Shown: positions 60,043 to 64,000 of the stretch, piece after piece
Position numbering within the stretch: the stretch's first letter is position 1
How the letters are laid out: each line of letters opens with the position of its first letter
Assembly (NCBI GenBank): GCA_034003245.1
Contig: JAVEYY010000024.1
Span: 1 to 64,000 of the forward strand
Source of the DNA: Perlabentimonas sp034003245
GTDB taxonomy: Bacteria; Bacteroidota; Bacteroidia; Bacteroidales; Tenuifilaceae
Direction: 5' to 3'
Length of the DNA stretch: 64,000 nt
Notes under the pieces: model-generated
What the model saw: only the letters and a program-made list of their open reading frames with translations
Told to the model about the DNA's origin: nothing
Database searches by the model: none
Translations under genes and position numbers: made by a program

Positions 60043-63000
60043 TAGTACAGCTGTACAGAAGAACGGGTGATGTCTATACTGAGGTGATTATTGATGAGAA
60101 GTCAATTCACTCAAAAAGATTTATGGGCGAGGATGGCATCAGCCTTGAGATTGCTAGTGCTTTACCAATAGATTTTAAGATAGATGATTACATCCTGCAT
60201 GAAGGCAAGACTTACGTTCTGAATACAATTCCACGTCTTATAAAAAAAAGCTCTAATCGATATCAATATACGGCTTTATTTGAAAGTTTTAAGTTTGAGC
60301 TGGGTAAGGTTCAGTATCTAATCTTTACGGATGATCCAGTAAATCCAGCACCATTGGCATCTTTTCACCTGACTGGAACAGCTGAGCTTTTGATCGACCA
60401 GGTTGTGGTAAACATGAACCGGGTTGACGATCTTGGGCGATGGGGCATTGAGGGGACAATTCCCAGCACCCCCCATCAAACAATTTTCTTTGAGGGTGAT
60501 ACGTGCCTTTCCGCATTGCTAAAAATTTGCGAAGAGTTTGGGCTGGAATTCGTAGTTACTGGAAGGAAAATAACTGTGGGGTATGAGATTGGAGTAGTGC
60601 ATAATGATAGGATCTTAAAGTATGGAAATGGTAATGGACTTTATGAAATAGAGAGGGTAAGTGTATCCAGCAAGGAAGTCATTACGAGGCTTTACGCTTT
60701 TGGTTCAAGCAAGAATATCCCAGCAGATTATAGGAATTATAGCCCGCGTTTAAAGCTTTCAAACGATTTTGTGGAGGCAAACGTGGATAAGTATGGAATC
60801 ATTGAGCATACAGAAATTTTCGAGGATATTTACCCCACGCGGAAAGGCTCTGTGACATGGGTAGACTCGGTTAACTTTCTCAAATTTAGGGATAGTGCCA
60901 TTGACTTTGACCTCAATAGTACCCTTTTGGCCGGAGTATCGGCAAAAGTGCATTTTGTATCGGGTATTCTTGCTGGTTACTCTATGGAACTTAGCCAGTA
61001 TAATCATAGTCTAAAGGAATTCACTCTGCTTGTTAATAAGGATGAAAAGGATTTCGAGGTACCATCTGCAAGCATTAAGCCCGAAGTAGGCGACCAGTAT
61101 GTATTGTTGGACATTAAAATGCCTCAGAGTTATATTGATCAGGCAGAACTGGAACTAACCGCCAGGGCACAAGCATTCATTGACAAGTATTCCTCTCCCC
61201 AAGTAGAGTACAGGATTATGTTTGATCCGATTTACTTGAAGTCTTTGCCTATGGAGATTAACCCTGGGGATAAGATCTACGTTGGCGATGAGGAAATTTC
61301 CCTGAAGCAGTCAGTAAGGGTTATGGGCATATCGTACCCGTTGGTTTTTCCCGAGAGGCTTGAGATAAACATTGCCGAAGAGGATACCCCATCAACTGAG
61401 AAGTTAATATATCGAGAGCAGCAAAAGTTAGCCGCTGTTGTTTCCACTGCGAATGCAAAGTATGCCTCATTATCCCTTCTGCAAAAGCAGGTGAGAGACT
61501 TGGTGGGAACGGTGGGCTCACATAATCATGATGATCTATACTACTCAAAATCCTATATTGACACCAATTTTGCTTCTGCCCTACACTATCATTCTGAGTA
61601 CCTAACCGAAGGGTATGCTAATACCCTGTATGCTTCACTAGGGCACAATCATAATAGCCTTTACTACACAAAAAGTGAGTTGAACACCAGTGGGGTTGCA
61701 AGCATAGTTCACTGGGATAAAGTGTTTAATCGGCCTACAACTCTTGGAGGTTACGGCATAAACAACGCATTTTCCAAAACGGAGAGTGATGCCAGGTATG
61801 CGATCTTCAGCCATAATCACGATGGCGATTATGCAACTGCAAGTCATACACATACATTTGCCAGCTTAACCAGTAAACCAACCACTTTAAGCGGTTATGG
61901 CATTACCGATGCGGCTAGTAGCACGCACACGCACACATTTGCCAGCTTAACCAGTAAGCCAACCACGCTCAGCGGGTACGGCATTACCGATGCGGCAGCT
62001 GCCAGCCACACCCACACCTTTGCCTCCATAACCAGCAAGCCAACCACGCTTTCAGGTTATGGCATTACCGATGCGCTAACCGAGGCGCAGGGCAATATCC
62101 TGTACGCGCTGGTGGCGCATAACCATAGTGGCGTGTACGCGCCCGCCAGCCACACCCACGGCACCGCCGACATTAGCGACCTGAGCAGCTACGCCAGTTT
62201 TACCAACTACTACACCAAAACCGTTGCCGATGCCCGCTACGCTGCCTTTGTCCACAACCACGATGGGGATTACGCTAGTGCTTCACACAATCACGATAGC
62301 ACTTATTTAAAACTTGCTGGAGGGACACTAACAGGAAAATTAACACTTAATAATTCAACATCAATTGCACCAATAAATATACCTCGAAATGGAACAACAA
62401 ACCCAACTACAACAGTAAGTGGTGATCTATGGTACAGAAGTAATAACTTATACTATAATGATGAAGGTACTGTAAGAGCGGTTGCGCACACTGGCAGTTG
62501 GGCAGCAATGAGCGTTGCTGAGGGGCAAACGGCCACGGCAACCACATCAAGGTTTGTCAGAGCGGATTACCTTAAGCAAATAATCGAGTACCACGGAGAC
62601 AACAAGTACTCCTTGCTGGGGCATACACACTCGGATTACCTCACTGAGAGCATGGCTAATACTCTCTACGCATTAGTTGCGCACAACCATTCTGGAACGT
62701 ATGCACCTGCTTCGCATTCACATACAACAAGTAACATCACTGATTTAAGCAGTTACGCAAGTTTTTCAAACTACTACACCAAGACTGTTGCTGATGGAAG
62801 GTATGCAAGTTTTACCCACAACCACGATGGGGACTACGCAAGTGCATCACATACACATACTTTTGCTTCATTAACTAGTAGACCAACTACACTCTCAGGT
62901 TATGGCATTACCGATGCTTCATTATCAACACATACACATACTTTTAGTTCAATTACCAGTAAACCAACAACTTTGGCGGGTTATGGTATTACAGATGCTG

Positions 63001-64000
63001 CACAAGCAACACATACACATACATATCAAAATATCAATTCAAACACTTCAAACAACATAGCGGGTAATGTTGATAATGCTGATTTATGGGGTAATGGAGT
63101 TAGTATAACGATGGTCGATAATAATAATGCTACTTATCCATATGGTTGGGGCACTGTTGCTACCTTTAAAAGGTATAGTTATAGGATGTTTCAGCTTTAC
63201 GCACCACATCAGGGGAACAGATTATGGCTGAGGACAATGTATCAAACCAACCCGACAACTTGGACAGAGATAATAACGAATGATAATTTAACCAAATCTA
63301 AAATAGAAGGGTTACTAACTGGTGATATTTTAACGCATACACATAGTCAGTACTTAACCGAAGCCAACGCCAATAATCTTTACTCCCTAGTTGGTCATAA
63401 CCATACAGGGGTTTACGCCACCGCTAGTCACACCCACGGCACCGCCGATATTAGCGACCTGAGTAGCTACGCCAGCTTCTCTAACTACTACACCAAGACT
63501 GTTGCTGATGCCCGCTACGCTGCCTTTGCCCACAACCACGATGGCGACTACGCCACGGCCAGCCACAACCACACCTTTGCTTCGCTAACCAGCAAGCCTA
63601 CCACGCTTTCGGGTTACGGCATTACCGATGCGGCAACATCAACACATACGCACACTTTTTCATCAATTACATCAAAACCCACCACGCTGAGTGGCTATGG
63701 GATTACCGATGCGCTGCCCCGTACTGCTGATATCACGTCCACCTCGTCGAGCATCACCATAAGCAGCACCAACCAGGGCACGTATAACGGCAAAATTCTG
63801 TACACCAGCAGCAGTAGTAGCATAACCATAACCCTCGATACCAGCGTGAGCACCGGGTTTCAGCTCACCGTAATTCGTTACGGCACTGGCGATGTGGTTT
63901 TTGCCGCCCAGGGGACAGGAGGTGTTATAAGAAGTGGCCTTAATAAAAATAAGATCAAGGAGCAATATGAGGGCGCTACCCTTGTGAAACTTAACTCTAC
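60039..64000 (+). CDS. Very long tail fibre/receptor-binding protein (runs off the window)
   Basis: The frame from ATG 60039 is open through 64000 (1,320 codons so far). The N-terminal about 460 residues form a tail-hub-like base (RRTGDVYTEVIIDEKSI, PGDKIYVGDEEISLKQSV). From about residue 490 it is a chain of related units: HNHDGDYA, then ASHTHTFASLTSKPTTLSGY, GITDA, and YYTKTVADARYA. HxH pairs like these bind metal ions along the axis of trimeric phage fibres. End not in the window. Confidence 0.85.
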   Translation, partial: MIVQLYRRTGDVYTEVIIDEKSIHSKRFMGEDGISLEIASALPIDFKIDDYILHEGKTYVLNTIPRLIKKSSNRYQYTALFESFKFELGKVQYLIFTDDPVNPAPLASFHLTGTAELLIDQVVVNMNRVDDLGRWGIEGTIPSTPHQTIFFEGDTCLSALLKICEEFGLEFVVTGRKITVGYEIGVVHNDRILKYGNGNGLYEIERVSVSSKEVITRLYAFGSSKNIPADYRNYSPRLKLSNDFVEANVDKYGIIEHTEIFEDIYPTRKGSVTWVDSVNFLKFRDSAIDFDLNSTLLAGVSAKVHFVSGILAGYSMELSQYNHSLKEFTLLVNKDEKDFEVPSASIKPEVGDQYVLLDIKMPQSYIDQAELELTARAQAFIDKYSSPQVEYRIMFDPIYLKSLPMEINPGDKIYVGDEEISLKQSVRVMGISYPLVFPERLEINIAEEDTPSTEKLIYREQQKLAAVVSTANAKYASLSLLQKQVRDLVGTVGSHNHDDLYYSKSYIDTNFASALHYHSEYLTEGYANTLYASLGHNHNSLYYTKSELNTSGVASIVHWDKVFNRPTTLGGYGINNAFSKTESDARYAIFSHNHDGDYATASHTHTFASLTSKPTTLSGYGITDAASSTHTHTFASLTSKPTTLSGYGITDAAAASHTHTFASITSKPTTLSGYGITDALTEAQGNILYALVAHNHSGVYAPASHTHGTADISDLSSYASFTNYYTKTVADARYAAFVHNHDGDYASASHNHDSTYLKLAGGTLTGKLTLNNSTSIAPINIPRNGTTNPTTTVSGDLWYRSNNLYYNDEGTVRAVAHTGSWAAMSVAEGQTATATTSRFVRADYLKQIIEYHGDNKYSLLGHTHSDYLTESMANTLYALVAHNHSGTYAPASHSHTTSNITDLSSYASFSNYYTKTVADGRYASFTHNHDGDYASASHTHTFASLTSRPTTLSGYGITDASLSTHTHTFSSITSKPTTLAGYGITDAAQATHTHTYQNINSNTSNNIAGNVDNADLWGNGVSITMVDNNNATYPYGWGTVATFKRYSYRMFQLYAPHQGNRLWLRTMYQTNPTTWTEIITNDNLTKSKIEGLLTGDILTHTHSQYLTEANANNLYSLVGHNHTGVYATASHTHGTADISDLSSYASFSNYYTKTVADARYAAFAHNHDGDYATASHNHTFASLTSKPTTLSGYGITDAATSTHTHTFSSITSKPTTLSGYGITDALPRTADITSTSSSITISSTNQGTYNGKILYTSSSSSITITLDTSVSTGFQLTVIRYGTGDVVFAAQGTGGVIRSGLNKNKIKEQYEGATLVKLNS

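Noticed and set aside
61860..63720. Considered as tandem DNA repeats or a CRISPR
   Set aside because: The repeats are coding units of a tail fibre in one continuous open frame.

Overview
The window joins a Bacteroidota host chromosome (about 1-15,750) to most of a tailed-phage prophage (about 15,750 to beyond 64,000). The host assignment rests on a short RpoD, a Bacteroidota-type omega subunit, a DUF4835/PorD-like protein, a BamD lipoprotein, -7 elements of the TAnnTTTG type, and the thrS-infC-rpmI-rplT and coaBC-rpoZ-bamD gene orders. The phage genes have homologue types common in Bacteroidota phages.

Host part. A translation cluster (thrS, infC with an AUA start, rpmI, rplT) is followed by a SiaC/DUF1987 protein, an HtrA protease and rpoD. 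On the minus strand lie fabI, and then a run that reads bamD, omega subunit, coaBC, DUF4835 protein, recN. A PLP-dependent acyl-transferase-like enzyme, a YgjV-like membrane protein and two tRNA-Leu genes (anticodons CAG and GAG) complete it. A fragment of a methyltransferase gene sits at the extreme left.

Prophage part. A tyrosine integrase starts 84 bases after tRNA-Leu(GAG), which is the probable attachment gene. The lysogeny/accessory block (16.9-22.3 kb, mostly minus strand) holds a toxin-antitoxin-like pair, a lipoprotein, an S24-type repressor and a second HTH regulator facing promoter/operator dyads. The early block (22.4-36 kb, plus strand) holds small regulators, RecT, a PD-(D/E)XK nuclease, NinB- and NinG-like proteins, an SNF2 helicase, SSB, a replication protein with 12-bp iterons inside its gene, a DnaC-like loader, a separate DnaA-domain-IV-like protein and two DNA methyltransferases. 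An IS4-family element with a perfect 9-bp target duplication and an integron-like gene cassette beside an orphan tyrosine recombinase follow (36-41 kb).

The late block (41-64 kb) holds two ParB-domain proteins (one fused to a methyltransferase), terminase, portal, a MuF head protein with an apparent toxin C-terminus, scaffold, decoration, capsid, connectors, major tail protein, a holin-lysozyme pair, a tail-assembly chaperone made by -1 frameshifting on a T9 run, tape measure, distal tail protein and a very long tail fibre running off the window. A 423-base gap at 48.8-49.25 kb holds a terminator, a tRNA-like relic and a decayed second copy of the iteron region. The right end of the prophage is not in the window. 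The most unusual items are the duplicated iteron segment, the attC-like cassette, the large palindrome at the integrase start, the frameshift and the AUA start of infC.
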